Assembly: GCA_016234595.1 (NCBI GenBank)
Contig: JACRBG010000025.1
Location: 1-58,152 of the forward strand
Source: Chloroflexota bacterium
Lineage (GTDB): Bacteria > Chloroflexota > Anaerolineae > Aggregatilineales > J027
DNA: 58,152 nt
Direction: 5' to 3'
Shown: one piece after another, positions 1-9,051 of the stretch
Layout of the letters: every line of letters begins with the position of its first letter
Position numbering within the stretch: the first letter of the stretch is position 1
Notes under the pieces: model-generated
Databases searched by the model: none
What the model was told of the DNA's origin: nothing
What the model saw: only the letters and a program-made list of their open reading frames with translations
Position numbers and translations under genes: made by a program

Positions 1-325
1 ATGGCCCGTTTTCGCCGGTGATGGTGCGATGCCACTTTTCGAGGATGGCACCATGAACGGTGATCTCAAAGTTGTGGCCTTCGATACCCTCCCCGTCGAA
101 CTCGAATGGGTCAAAGACGGTCGTCTCGATGCCCTCGTCGGTCAGAAATATTGGGGTTGGGGTTATGACACCCTGTTCATGGCGCTTAATCATGTCGGTA
201 ATCTGTATCCCTATCCATCATGGACGGACAGTGGTATGGACCTTGTGACCATTAACAACGTGGACGCGATGCAAGCCGCTTGGGACAGCGGGGACTTTAC
301 CCAGCCGTTGCCTCCTCCCTATTAA
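1..325 (+). CDS. Sugar ABC transporter substrate-binding protein, C-terminal part (5' truncated by window edge)
   Basis: The reading frame is open from base 2 and ends with TAA at 323-325, so only about the last 107 residues are visible. The segment carries a pattern typical of type-1 periplasmic sugar-binding proteins near their C-terminus: a run about altering values, a G-Q-K-Y-W-G-W-G-Y stretch and an L-V-T-I-N-N-V ending. It lies directly upstream of an RbsA-like ATPase and an RbsC-like permease in the same direction, which fits the usual binding protein, ATPase, permease order. The ligand cannot be judged from this fragment. The ATG at 29 is internal and not the true start. Confidence 0.75.
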   Translation, partial: WPVFAGDGAMPLFEDGTMNGDLKVVAFDTLPVELEWVKDGRLDALVGQKYWGWGYDTLFMALNHVGNLYPYPSWTDSGMDLVTINNVDAMQAAWDSGDFTQPLPPPY

Positions 326-350
326 ACTGAAAAATCGTTAATAATCTGTC

Positions 351-376
351 GGTGAGAGGGGCTATCCTCTCTCACC
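351..376 (+). other. Intercistronic hairpin after the binding-protein gene
   Basis: GGTGAGAG at 351-358 pairs with CTCTCACC at 369-376, and no T-run follows. It sits 25 bases after the binding-protein stop and before the ATPase gene. Such hairpins between binding-protein and downstream genes often protect the upstream message from decay or reduce readthrough, giving more binding protein than membrane components. That role is inferred here. Confidence 0.55.
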
Positions 377-419
377 TCCACTTTAAGTATTCAGCATCAA
401 GTTTAGTGAGGTAATAGCA

Positions 420-1976
420 TTGGAACCGCAACCGGCACTGCGCGTTGAAGGCATCACCAAAATCTTTCCGGGGGGGGTGCAGGCCCTTAAAGATGTTGAT
501 TTTGAGGTGTATCCCGGCGAAGTATTGGCTTTGCTAGGCGAAAATGGCGCGGGCAAATCCACCTTGATGAAGATATTGGCTGGCGTGTATCAGCGTGACG
601 CCGGGCACATCTTTCTAGGTGAAAAAGAAATCCACCCCCAAAACCCGGCCCATTCTCAAAAGCTCGGTATTTCTATCATTTATCAGGAACTCACGGTCAC
701 GCTGAATCAGACCGTTGCCGCCAATATCTTCATCACCCGCGAGCCACACTATCGAGGGTTGTTGACCCCTTTTCATCTGGTGAATCGGCGTAAGATGGAG
801 CAGAAGTCGGAAGAGCTACTCAAAGTCGTTGGGGCTAATGTGACACCTTGGGAAATCGTGGGCACATTATCCGTCGCGGAACGCCAACAGGTCGAAATTG
901 CTAAAGCGCTGTCGGTGGATGCCCGCGTAATCATTATGGATGAGTCAACCTCGGCGCTCGGTCATGACGAAACCCAGACCCTCTTTGGGATTATTCGCGG
1001 CCTGCGTAAACGGGGATTGGGGGTGATCTTCATCACACATCGCCTTGAAGAAGTGATGGAAATCACCGACCGAATTATCGTGCTGCGTGATGGTGAGCGT
1101 GTCGGTATGCTCAAAACAGCCGAAACCAGCATTGATGAAATCGTACGGATGATGGTGGGTCGTGATGTGTCGGACATCTTCCAAAAAGAACAGGTCGAAA
1201 TCGGCGAACCGATCTTGCGGGTGGAAAATCTGACGCGCAAAGGGCGGGTTAAAAATGTCTCGTTCGATTTGCACCGGGGCGAAATCCTTGGTTTTGCCGG
1301 GTTGGTGGGGGCAGGACGCACCGAGACTATGCGTTTGATTTTTGGGGCCGATCATCGTGACACTGGCAAAATTTGGTTTAACGGTAAGTCTGTCCATCTA
1401 TCATCACCCAGCCAAGCACTGCGAGCTGGAATCGGACTGGTGCCTGAAGATCGTGCCGAGCAGGGGTTGGTATTAGAAAATACGGTCTTGTTTAATATGA
1501 TGCTGCCCACCTTGCGCCGCTTTTCTCGGATTGGTTGGGTCAATCGGCGAGCTTCGCGTCAGGCCGCCATGAATTATATAGAGCGACTACGTGTACGCAC
1601 GCCCAATGTAGAGCAAATCATCAAGAATTTATCCGGCGGCAATCAGCAAAAAATAGTGCTGGCTAAATGGCTGATGGTCAACCCGCGCATTCTGATTTTG
1701 GATGAACCGACACGCGGCATTGATGTCGCCACCAAAGCCGAAATCCAAGCGTTGATGGTCGAACTGGCCCGACAGGGTATAGGTATCATTATGATTTCTT
1801 CTGAAATGCCCGAAATATTGGCGATGAGTGACCGAATTGTCGTCATGCACGAAGGGAGTGTTGCAGGCATCTTAAGCCGCGAAGAAGCCACCCAAGAACG
1901 GATTATGGCGTATGCCAGCGGGCAACGAGATGTGATGGAACCTAATAATAATTTGAAAGAGGATTTAGCAGTATGA
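420..1976 (+). CDS. Sugar ABC transporter ATP-binding protein, RbsA/MglA/XylG type
   Basis: A 518-residue cytoplasmic ATPase with two tandem nucleotide-binding domains, the normal size of RbsA-type proteins that power monosaccharide import. The first domain has Walker A GENGAGKST (near residues 41-49), the variant signature LSVAERQQ and Walker B IIMDEST. The second has a degenerate Walker A (GLVGAGRTE), a canonical signature LSGGNQQK and Walker B LILDEPTRG, the usual asymmetry of this family. The start is TTG at 420, preceded by GAGGT at 408-412 with good spacing. It overlaps the permease gene by four bases (ATGA), so the two are translationally coupled. The transported sugar is unknown. Confidence 0.93.
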   Translation: MEPQPALRVEGITKIFPGGVQALKDVDFEVYPGEVLALLGENGAGKSTLMKILAGVYQRDAGHIFLGEKEIHPQNPAHSQKLGISIIYQELTVTLNQTVAANIFITREPHYRGLLTPFHLVNRRKMEQKSEELLKVVGANVTPWEIVGTLSVAERQQVEIAKALSVDARVIIMDESTSALGHDETQTLFGIIRGLRKRGLGVIFITHRLEEVMEITDRIIVLRDGERVGMLKTAETSIDEIVRMMVGRDVSDIFQKEQVEIGEPILRVENLTRKGRVKNVSFDLHRGEILGFAGLVGAGRTETMRLIFGADHRDTGKIWFNGKSVHLSSPSQALRAGIGLVPEDRAEQGLVLENTVLFNMMLPTLRRFSRIGWVNRRASRQAAMNYIERLRVRTPNVEQIIKNLSGGNQQKIVLAKWLMVNPRILILDEPTRGIDVATKAEIQALMVELARQGIGIIMISSEMPEILAMSDRIVVMHEGSVAGILSREEATQERIMAYASGQRDVMEPNNNLKEDLAV

Positions 1977-3118
1977 ACAACCAACAATCCACCGTTTCCA
2001 CCAATCGTCAGGCCTCTCGCCGCTTGTTGCGCAGCATCATATCCGGTCAAGAAGCGGGTGTATTTGTCATTTTGATTGCGATGTGCGTGTATCTGTGGCG
2101 CTCAACAGATACCTTTACCGGGCCTCAAAATGTTAGCAATGTTATCCTTGCTTTCTCATGGATCGCCATTGCCGCGTTTGGTCAATCGCTCGTAATCATT
2201 GCGGGCGGCATTGATCTGTCAACAGGTTCGGTGATGGCACTATCGGGCTTAGCCGCGGCCTATTTTATCAGTGGTGACCAATCCCCTTGGGGCGTCAAAA
2301 CAGTTACTGAAACAGGCCGAGAGATCATGATGGTAGACAGTCAGTATGTGCCGGTGGCACTTTTGGCGGGCTGTGCCATGGGAGCATTTATTGGCTTGGT
2401 GAACGGTTTATTGGTCGCCCGGGGTGGGCTGCCCCCGTTTATCGCCACCTTAGGCATGATGAGTATCGCGCGTGGTGTGTGTTATGGATGGGCAAAAGGA
2501 TGGCCCTTTCGCGGTTTCAACAGCGATTTCCGCGAGATTGGTCAAGGAGAATTGCAGCTTCCTTTCGTAGATTACAATTTGCCCTACCCTACCATTATCA
2601 TGATTATAATTGTCATTGTCATGACCATTTTCCTGTCGCGCACCATTTGGGGTTATCGAATCTATGCGCTGGGTGGCAACGAACAGGCCGCGCAGCTCTC
2701 CGGAATTAATACACGGCGCGTAAAATTGCTGGCGTTTACCCTGTCTGGCCTGATGGCTGGTATCGGTGGAACCTTAATGACCGCTCGGCTGGGTGTCGCC
2801 ATGCCTACAGCAGCGCAGGGCTACGAACTTGATGCTATCGCCGCTGTGTTTATCGGTGGGGCCAGTGTCAAAGGTGGCAAAGGGACGATGATCGGAACCT
2901 TAATTGGGGCAGCCACCATGCAGGTTTTACGTAACGGTATGAATCTGCGCGGTGTTGATGCCTATTGGCAGCCAGCGGCAATTGGCTTTGTGATCATTAT
3001 GGCGATTGTCCTTGACCGTGCTCGTCAAGACCCCCGTACGGGCGCATTTTTCAAGAAACTATTCAGGCTGGCACGCGGGCTAAGATTCTTCCTCAAATCC
3101 AGCGAAGCGCTACGCTGA
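1973..3118 (+). CDS. Sugar ABC transporter permease, RbsC/XylH type
   Basis: A 381-residue polytopic membrane protein of the BPD_transp_2 family that forms the channel of a monosaccharide importer. Hydrophobic segments are spread through the protein. The family motif region AGGIDLSTGSVMAL (near residues 78-91) and the ARGGLPPFIATLG stretch are clear, and the later GGNEQAAQLSGINTRRVKLLAF segment matches the ATPase-contact loop of RbsC proteins. It starts inside the stop codon of the ATPase gene. A strong hairpin at 3149-3177 follows the stop. Confidence 0.93.
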   Translation: MNNQQSTVSTNRQASRRLLRSIISGQEAGVFVILIAMCVYLWRSTDTFTGPQNVSNVILAFSWIAIAAFGQSLVIIAGGIDLSTGSVMALSGLAAAYFISGDQSPWGVKTVTETGREIMMVDSQYVPVALLAGCAMGAFIGLVNGLLVARGGLPPFIATLGMMSIARGVCYGWAKGWPFRGFNSDFREIGQGELQLPFVDYNLPYPTIIMIIIVIVMTIFLSRTIWGYRIYALGGNEQAAQLSGINTRRVKLLAFTLSGLMAGIGGTLMTARLGVAMPTAAQGYELDAIAAVFIGGASVKGGKGTMIGTLIGAATMQVLRNGMNLRGVDAYWQPAAIGFVIIMAIVLDRARQDPRTGAFFKKLFRLARGLRFFLKSSEALR

Positions 3119-3148
3119 AAACAAATCGCCGCACAACCTCAATGATGA

Positions 3149-3177
3149 ATCCAGCCCACTTAACTGTTGGGCTGGAT
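3149..3177 (+). terminator. Probable terminator or attenuating hairpin after the sugar permease gene
   Basis: ATCCAGCCCA at 3149-3158 pairs perfectly with TGGGCTGGAT at 3168-3177, a 10-bp stem with a 9-base loop. The downstream sequence (GTTTAGGGT) is only weakly T-rich, so termination may be partial. It separates the transporter genes from the ABC-kinase fusion gene. Confidence 0.55.
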
Positions 3178-3198
3178 GTTTAGGGTAAAATACCCAGT

Positions 3199-5781
3199 AT
3201 GGACAAAACAGAGCAGCCTTTTTTAAAGGCAATCGGACTATGTAAACGCTATGGCGGTATCGAGGCACTGCGTGATCTTGATCTGGACATTTATCCGGGT
3301 GAGGTGATAGGGGTCGTCGGCGATACAGATTCTGGTAAATCAACGCTGCTGGGACTGATCTCTGGTATCGTTAAACCCGACAAGGGACGTTTTTATGTAC
3401 GCGGCAGACGTGTAGGGTTATCACCCTCCTACCGTGCGGGTCGGCAGGGCATACGGGTAGTGCATCAAGACATCAATATTGCCGAGTATATGAGTGCTCT
3501 AACCTATATCTTTGCCGGACAACCTCCGTCCGCGCGCCACCTGTTGTCACGCTGGGTGGGTTGGTGGGACAATCAACAGTTGCAGGCCTATGCTGAAAAA
3601 GAGTTCTTACGCCTCGATTTTGATATTCCGCCTCTCGATTGCCCGCTCAATGACCTGACCAGTGCCCAACGCAAAATGGTGGCGTTTGTCCGCGCAACCA
3701 TCTGGATGCCTGATTTACTGCTGCTCGATGAACCGATTAATGGGCTTGAGGCCTATAAATCTCATATTCTGCGACTGATTCGTGAGACACGTGATCGGCG
3801 TGGATCAGTATTGTTAGTCACCCAAAATCTGGATGATGTGTTTCTGATTGCTGACCGGATTTTGATCTTGCGAGCGGGGCGCAAGGTGACAGAATGCCAT
3901 ACAGCCTCGACCAGCGTTGAAGACGTCGTTCGGGTGATCTTAGAATCTGCCGAGGAAAAGCTTACTCCGGCGGTGTGGGCACTGAGTAATTATTTTGAGG
4001 TGCAGCGGCAGGCCGAAGAACTCGACCGCCTAAACAAAACACTCAAACAGCGTGCTATTCAGTTACAGGCCCATGCCGAAGTGGCACGCAGCGTCACATC
4101 CATTTTGGATCGTAATGAACTGCTGACCCAGATTGCGCAGATCATCTATCAGCGTTTCGGCTATTACCACACAGGCATTTTCCTGATCAATACTGAAACC
4201 AATGAAGTCATCCTGCGCAGCAGTGCCCCCCAAAACAATGTTCTGCTGGCGGTTCCAGAAATCAGCCTAGCGATGGATGAGAAGAGTATGGTCGGATGGT
4301 GTGCGCTACACGGCGATGCACACCTAGCCAACAATGTTTCAAAAGACCCGATGTGTCTTCCCGATCAAGCGCTGCCCGATACGCGCTCGGAGCTGGTGCT
4401 GCCACTACGCATCGGGAAGAAGATTGTGGGCGTGTTAGACTTGCAAAGCAATCAACTAGAGGCTTTTAGCGAAGATGACGTTTTGGTGATGCAAAGCCTA
4501 GCCGATCAGCTTGCGATTGCCATCCGGAATGCCGATTTGTTCGACACAGCCGAGATGGCCCGTGAACAGGCCGATAAAGCCAACCGTCTGAAAAGTGTGT
4601 TTCTATCAAATATGTCCCACGAACTATGCACCCCCCTCACCGCGATTATTGGACTGACGCAGGCGATGTTGGATTCCAATCTCAATATTTATCCCACTCC
4701 CCTGCCCACCGAGTATCAACGAGATTTGCACACGATTAGCAAAAGCGGTGAGCATTTGTTGGGGTTGATTAATGATATTCTGGATCAAAGCAAAATCGAA
4801 GCAGGCCAGATCAAACTCAACCAAACAGCATTTGATTTGAGCGCTGTCCTCTATGAAGTGCTTTCTACTACTCACGCCCTGCTGCAAGGGCGACCGCTTG
4901 AACTCCAACACGACATCCCAGCGAATCTGCCACTTGTGTGGGCCGACAGCATCTATGTGCGCCAAGTCGTTCTCAACTTGCTTTCGAATGCTGCCAAATT
5001 TACCGAACAGGGCAGCATCCGGGTCGGTGCTTCTTCTGGCGATACTGAAATTCTCGTCTGTGTCGCAGATACCGGGATGGGGATCCCTGAATATGCCCGC
5101 CAGAACATTTTTGATCGTTTTCATCGGGGCGACCTTACTGTATCGCGCAAATATCACGGCAGTGGGCTGGGGCTGAGCATCAGCAAGCAGCTAGTGGAAC
5201 TGCAAGGGGGCCGCATCTGGGTGGAAAGCGAAGTGGGGGTAGGTAGCCAATTTTACTTCACTGTGCCTATTGCTACGCCTCAGCAGCGTGTGCTTAAGAC
5301 CACCGCTTTGACTGAAACCCCGTTGTATACAGCCCGACGCTCAGTGATTTTTGACTCTTCCCACGATGACTCCGCCAAGATCAACGTTCGTTTTGTGCTG
5401 TTAGCGTGTTCCGAATCGGAGCTTACGCTCTCTTGGCAGAAAGCCCTTGAACGTGAAGGGTATGTCGTCGAAATGGTCGCGGTTAATAAGCTGTTCGTTG
5501 AAATAGCTGATCTGATGCTGCCCGACCTTTCAATCCTCGATTCGACTGATCCTCAGGGGCCAGAAGTGCAACGTTTGCTGCTGGACAATGTCGCGCTTGC
5601 GCACATTCCACTGATTCTGGTCGTCGCAGCAGATCCTGCTGATGACTCGACAGCACTTACCCAACGTCCTGCTCCACTGTTTTACTTGAGGAAGGACAAT
5701 GCCGTCCCTCAAGAAATGGGCCGACTGGCACGTGCTTGTCTCGTCTCGTCTAGCGGTGCCGCGAATCAGATTTTGAAATAG
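3199..5781 (+). CDS. ABC-ATPase / GAF / histidine kinase / receiver-like fusion protein
   Basis: An 860-residue predicted soluble protein with an unusual domain order. Residues 1-250 are an ABC nucleotide-binding domain close to the N-domain of RbsA: Walker A GDTDSGKST (41-49), Q-loop near 90, Walker B LLLLDEP with Asp177-Glu178. Its signature is LTSAQ (153-157) instead of LSGGQ, and the switch His is Gln209 (VTQN). A coiled-coil-like linker (about 265-300) leads to a GAF domain (about 300-448). A HisKA domain follows with the H-box MSHELCTPL (His474), then a complete HATPase with N, G1, F and G2 boxes (LLSNAAKF, ADTGMGIP, FDRFHRG, GSGLGLSIS). The last 130 residues look like a degenerate receiver. 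It follows the RbsA/RbsC-like genes, so it may sense the state of that transporter. There is no Shine-Dalgarno before ATG 3199. No partner regulator is adjacent. Confidence 0.88.
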   Translation: MDKTEQPFLKAIGLCKRYGGIEALRDLDLDIYPGEVIGVVGDTDSGKSTLLGLISGIVKPDKGRFYVRGRRVGLSPSYRAGRQGIRVVHQDINIAEYMSALTYIFAGQPPSARHLLSRWVGWWDNQQLQAYAEKEFLRLDFDIPPLDCPLNDLTSAQRKMVAFVRATIWMPDLLLLDEPINGLEAYKSHILRLIRETRDRRGSVLLVTQNLDDVFLIADRILILRAGRKVTECHTASTSVEDVVRVILESAEEKLTPAVWALSNYFEVQRQAEELDRLNKTLKQRAIQLQAHAEVARSVTSILDRNELLTQIAQIIYQRFGYYHTGIFLINTETNEVILRSSAPQNNVLLAVPEISLAMDEKSMVGWCALHGDAHLANNVSKDPMCLPDQALPDTRSELVLPLRIGKKIVGVLDLQSNQLEAFSEDDVLVMQSLADQLAIAIRNADLFDTAEMAREQADKANRLKSVFLSNMSHELCTPLTAIIGLTQAMLDSNLNIYPTPLPTEYQRDLHTISKSGEHLLGLINDILDQSKIEAGQIKLNQTAFDLSAVLYEVLSTTHALLQGRPLELQHDIPANLPLVWADSIYVRQVVLNLLSNAAKFTEQGSIRVGASSGDTEILVCVADTGMGIPEYARQNIFDRFHRGDLTVSRKYHGSGLGLSISKQLVELQGGRIWVESEVGVGSQFYFTVPIATPQQRVLKTTALTETPLYTARRSVIFDSSHDDSAKINVRFVLLACSESELTLSWQKALEREGYVVEMVAVNKLFVEIADLMLPDLSILDSTDPQGPEVQRLLLDNVALAHIPLILVVAADPADDSTALTQRPAPLFYLRKDNAVPQEMGRLARACLVSSSGAANQILK

Positions 5782-5903
5782 CAAGAAGCCAAAGAACAAG
5801 CGTGCCGATACAGCGCGTGGTGACGATCTCGATTTGTTCCGACCCAAGACCCGCTGGGTGCTATAAGTACCTATGGCTAGACCAAGCAGTCGATCACTCA
5901 TAA

Positions 5904-7547
5904 CTATGATCCTATTTTGACATCGCCACAAAAGTGAACCCAGATACCCATTGCATTCAGCATAGCAGCTTTGGCTGCCAGTGCTTTATCGGCTGTCTCG
6001 GCAGTTGGCGCATAGGCCACATTGAGATGATTAGCCTTATGGCGTGCCATCATCTGGTCGCGGGTAACGCCGTGTAAAACAGCATGCATAATCGGCCACT
6101 GTGGGGTCGTCAGCTGCCAACGACGTTCGGTTTCAGCCTGTGGCAGTTCAACCACTGTGGCACGTCCAAGGTCCGCATGGAGCTTACCATCCATGATAAA
6201 AATGCGACTCCAGACAATTTCACCCGGTTTGCTTACCCCTTTAAGGCTTCCTCCCCCAAGCCGAAAGTACATGGGCGGTTGACGTTCACTGCTTGCGCCA
6301 GCATAGCCATTGATAAAATGCGAGGCTGGGGCCGCCCCGGAAATGAGGAATACCCAGACATAATGATCCCCGTACTGTTCACCCCAGCGTAGATCATGCA
6401 GCGTGGTGTCAGGATTAAGACCCATCGCCGTCCAAATCCGATTGGTGACCAGCGCATCAACAGCCGCGCCTTCATCCACCTCATTGAAGTGGGGAAGCGG
6501 TTGATTAGGATAAAGTTCCTCGCCAGTTTCAGCATGATAGACCGGCGGGCGCTCGGTGTTATTCAGTAAGCCTTCAACAAGGTCAGAGGCAGGGGTCATA
6601 TCTTTCAAGCCCTGCTGATATTGAATGCCGATTGCTGCGCATCCAAACTCGTGGGCAATGCGTACTGCGGCGACGTACATTTTGCACTGCTCATGAATCT
6701 GTGCGTCAGTAAGTTCAGCGGCCTCGTCCGTGCCGGTAACAAATTTCAGACCCTTGGCATCCAGCCATTTACGAACGGCCTGTGCTTCAGCATCTGACAC
6801 CAAGTGCATACCCGCCACTAATCCCGATTGGCTTAAGCGTTCTTTGTAAATCCCTGTTGGGTTCAAGAGTTCATCATCAATGATGGCATTGTACATGCCC
6901 ATACAGCCTTCATCAAAGATGCCAAGGATGGCTTTTTCATGTCTAAGTTCGGCTGCCAGTGCTTCGCCGAGTGAGCGTTCTTGGGGGGGCAGCGAAACCA
7001 GATCAATATCCCGTACATGGGCTATATTGTGAGTTATTTTGCCTTCCTTGATCCATTGTCGAATACCATTTAGGAAGAACTCATCTGTAAAATCTTCACT
7101 CCAAAGGGTGCTGTATTGCACGCCCATTTTAGTAAGCGAGCCATTGAGATTGAGCAACCCGACCAGACCGGGCCACTGCCCACTCCAATTGGCAATCGTC
7201 AAAATTGGCCCGCGATGATCTCGTAATCCAGCTAAAACATGGTGGCTATACTGCCAGGCCGCTTCGGCGACAATCAATTTTGCATCTTTTGGAATTGACT
7301 TAAAAACATCCATCCCCATGCGCTGGCTGGAGATAAAGCCATGCTGTTCGACTGGATCATAAGGGTGCCCCCGCCGCACACGGATTCCTTCTTGCGCAAA
7401 GCCAGCCATCACCCGATCTTCCATATCTTTTTGCGCAGGCCAGCATATCTGATTTGCTGCAAGCCGCAGGTCACCGCTGGCAATCAAAATAGCCTCATGG
7501 GCTAGTACAGGTGTGACCGTCGGTATTTGAGGAACAATATAGTTCAT
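5904..7547 (-). CDS. L-fucose/L-arabinose isomerase-family protein
   Basis: A 547-residue cytoplasmic protein whose sequence fits the fucose isomerase superfamily, in which a Mn-dependent enzyme interconverts an aldose and a ketose. Family-like features include the N-terminal Rossmann-like half (LIVAEAAWQYSHH, ILTIANWSGQWPGLVGL), the mid-region FDEGCMGMYNAIIDDELLNP with acidic residues of the kind that bind metal, and the C-terminal sugar-binding half. It ends the minus-strand operon that begins with the binding protein at 13133, consistent with catabolism of the imported sugar. The exact substrate (fucose, arabinose or a related deoxy or branched sugar) is not determined. The start at 7547 follows a purine-rich stretch containing GAAAG. 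Confidence 0.8.
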   Translation of the reverse strand: MNYIVPQIPTVTPVLAHEAILIASGDLRLAANQICWPAQKDMEDRVMAGFAQEGIRVRRGHPYDPVEQHGFISSQRMGMDVFKSIPKDAKLIVAEAAWQYSHHVLAGLRDHRGPILTIANWSGQWPGLVGLLNLNGSLTKMGVQYSTLWSEDFTDEFFLNGIRQWIKEGKITHNIAHVRDIDLVSLPPQERSLGEALAAELRHEKAILGIFDEGCMGMYNAIIDDELLNPTGIYKERLSQSGLVAGMHLVSDAEAQAVRKWLDAKGLKFVTGTDEAAELTDAQIHEQCKMYVAAVRIAHEFGCAAIGIQYQQGLKDMTPASDLVEGLLNNTERPPVYHAETGEELYPNQPLPHFNEVDEGAAVDALVTNRIWTAMGLNPDTTLHDLRWGEQYGDHYVWVFLISGAAPASHFINGYAGASSERQPPMYFRLGGGSLKGVSKPGEIVWSRIFIMDGKLHADLGRATVVELPQAETERRWQLTTPQWPIMHAVLHGVTRDQMMARHKANHLNVAYAPTAETADKALAAKAAMLNAMGIWVHFCGDVKIGS

Positions 7548-7707
7548 GTTTAATTTCTTTCCGTTAAAACCGATTGCTGGGCTTATTGTAAGCAGGCAAG
7601 GTTCTCTATTTATAGCACAATTGGCTTTCGACCATCCCTACGTCGAATAAGTACACAAAAGCAACCCTTTAGGCAGCCGTATTGCCGTTTCGTATCCAAG
7701 ATCGCCC

Positions 7708-7914
7708 TTATGATTTGGGCATAGTCTCTAGGCTACCCATCACAAGTTTCCCTGCCCGGGCCGTGTTGCCGGATTCAATTTTTTGGAAGATGATTAAAAC
7801 ATCCTCCAACTTAGCACCACCTTCATCCACCAAAACTTGGGTGATTTTTTCGGCCACTCGCGCTTTTTGATCGTCGGTGCGTCCGGGCGACCAGTAAATA
7901 ATAATGGTCGGCAT
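7708..7914 (-). CDS. 4-oxalocrotonate tautomerase-like small protein
   Basis: A 68-residue protein beginning Met-Pro-Thr-Ile. After Met removal, Pro1 would be the catalytic base typical of the tautomerase superfamily, and the length matches the 60-80 residues of 4-OT subunits. The body (beta strand, GRTDDQKARVAEKITQVL helix, second beta strand VLIIFQKIE) fits the beta-alpha-beta fold. It lies between the zinc dehydrogenase and isomerase genes in the same direction, suggesting it acts on a keto/enol intermediate of the same sugar pathway. That placement is the only clue to function; family members are promiscuous. Confidence 0.75.
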   Translation of the reverse strand: MPTIIIYWSPGRTDDQKARVAEKITQVLVDEGGAKLEDVLIIFQKIESGNTARAGKLVMGSLETMPKS

Positions 7915-8008
7915 GGGTTGCCTACTTTCTTTTTATTTATTGAGATACGATGAGAGGTCTCGAACGATCAAAGAAATAGTACCCTTGTCTATACCACTGG
8001 AATGTAGG

Positions 8009-9034
8009 CTAGGTAAATCTCAACATCGCCTTCAATAAACCTGATTGTGGATGAAGCCAGTTTGGAAAGTCTGTAGGTAATTCTTCTGGATTCGTTTCGT
8101 GAGTAACCCACCTGTCAACAGAAACAGTGTGTTTTTCCAAAGCCTCGATAACCCAGCTGAAGTCGTCACGGGTCGCGTTGCGAGACGCTAAAAGTGTTAT
8201 TTCGTGACTATGGAAATAGGGATCGTTGAAAGTAATATCCCCCTGCGCTAATCCCACAAAAATGAGCCGCCCTGCGTGGGCAACATACTGAAAGGCGTTT
8301 GTCATGGATGTTAGATTGCCCGTCGCGTCAAAGACTGCACTGGGCCTATCCTCGCCTAAAATCTCGCGTAACTGGTCAAGAGAGTTATGTCTCGCATCAA
8401 TCGTATAGGGGATACCTAGCACATTCTGACAGAAATGGAGTCGGTCAGGATTGACATCCATAGCAATAACTTTGGCATTGGCGAGTTTGGCAAATTGCAT
8501 TGTGCCCATCCCAATAGCGCCTGCACCAATCACCAAGACAAACTCGCCTGCTTCAAGCCTAGCGCGTCGGACAGCATGTGCTCCAATACCCATCGTTTCA
8601 ACCAGCGCAATCTGTGCTAAGGATAAACCCCTTACTCGATGTAATTTGCGAATGGGCAGGTTTAATAGTTCGCGCATTCCACCATCTATATGCACCCCTA
8701 ATACTTTTAAGGCGCTACAAGCATTTGTATAACCACGCTGACAGGCCCTACATTGACCACAGTTTAGATAGGGTTCGACAGCACACCAGTCGCCTACCGC
8801 TACATCATGGGCCTCATCCGTTTCACCCAGTTCCACTATTTCAACCGCTAGCTCATGCCCAATGATGCGAGGGTATGCGAAAAAGGGCTGCTTGCCTTGA
8901 AAAGCGTGCAAATCAGTGCCGCAAATCCCCACTCGATGAACGCGCACCAGAGCCTGATTTTTCAGAGCATGACTCGGCGGCGGGGTGTCTTGCAAGGAAA
9001 ATCTTCCGGGTTCTTGTAAAGTGAGTGTTTTCAT
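8009..9034 (-). CDS. Zinc-dependent medium-chain alcohol/sugar dehydrogenase
   Basis: A 341-residue MDR-family dehydrogenase that oxidises an alcohol or sugar with NAD(P). The catalytic zinc region reads VGICGTDLH followed by GHE. The structural zinc cysteines are in NCGQCRACQRGYTNAC, and the Rossmann motif is GAGAIGMG. The start is set at ATG 9034 (protein begins MKTLTLQE); upstream in-frame sequence overlaps the permease gene and is not family-like. It is the fourth gene of the minus-strand sugar operon, 17 bases after the permease stop. The substrate may be the imported sugar or its isomerised product. Confidence 0.88.
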   Translation of the reverse strand: MKTLTLQEPGRFSLQDTPPPSHALKNQALVRVHRVGICGTDLHAFQGKQPFFAYPRIIGHELAVEIVELGETDEAHDVAVGDWCAVEPYLNCGQCRACQRGYTNACSALKVLGVHIDGGMRELLNLPIRKLHRVRGLSLAQIALVETMGIGAHAVRRARLEAGEFVLVIGAGAIGMGTMQFAKLANAKVIAMDVNPDRLHFCQNVLGIPYTIDARHNSLDQLREILGEDRPSAVFDATGNLTSMTNAFQYVAHAGRLIFVGLAQGDITFNDPYFHSHEITLLASRNATRDDFSWVIEALEKHTVSVDRWVTHETNPEELPTDFPNWLHPQSGLLKAMLRFT

Positions 9035-9051
9035 AGTTGACGACCCTACGA

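Noticed and set aside
4624-5157. 177-codon minus-strand frame
   Set aside because: Antisense to the HATPase part of the ABC-kinase fusion; no motif or ribosome-binding site.
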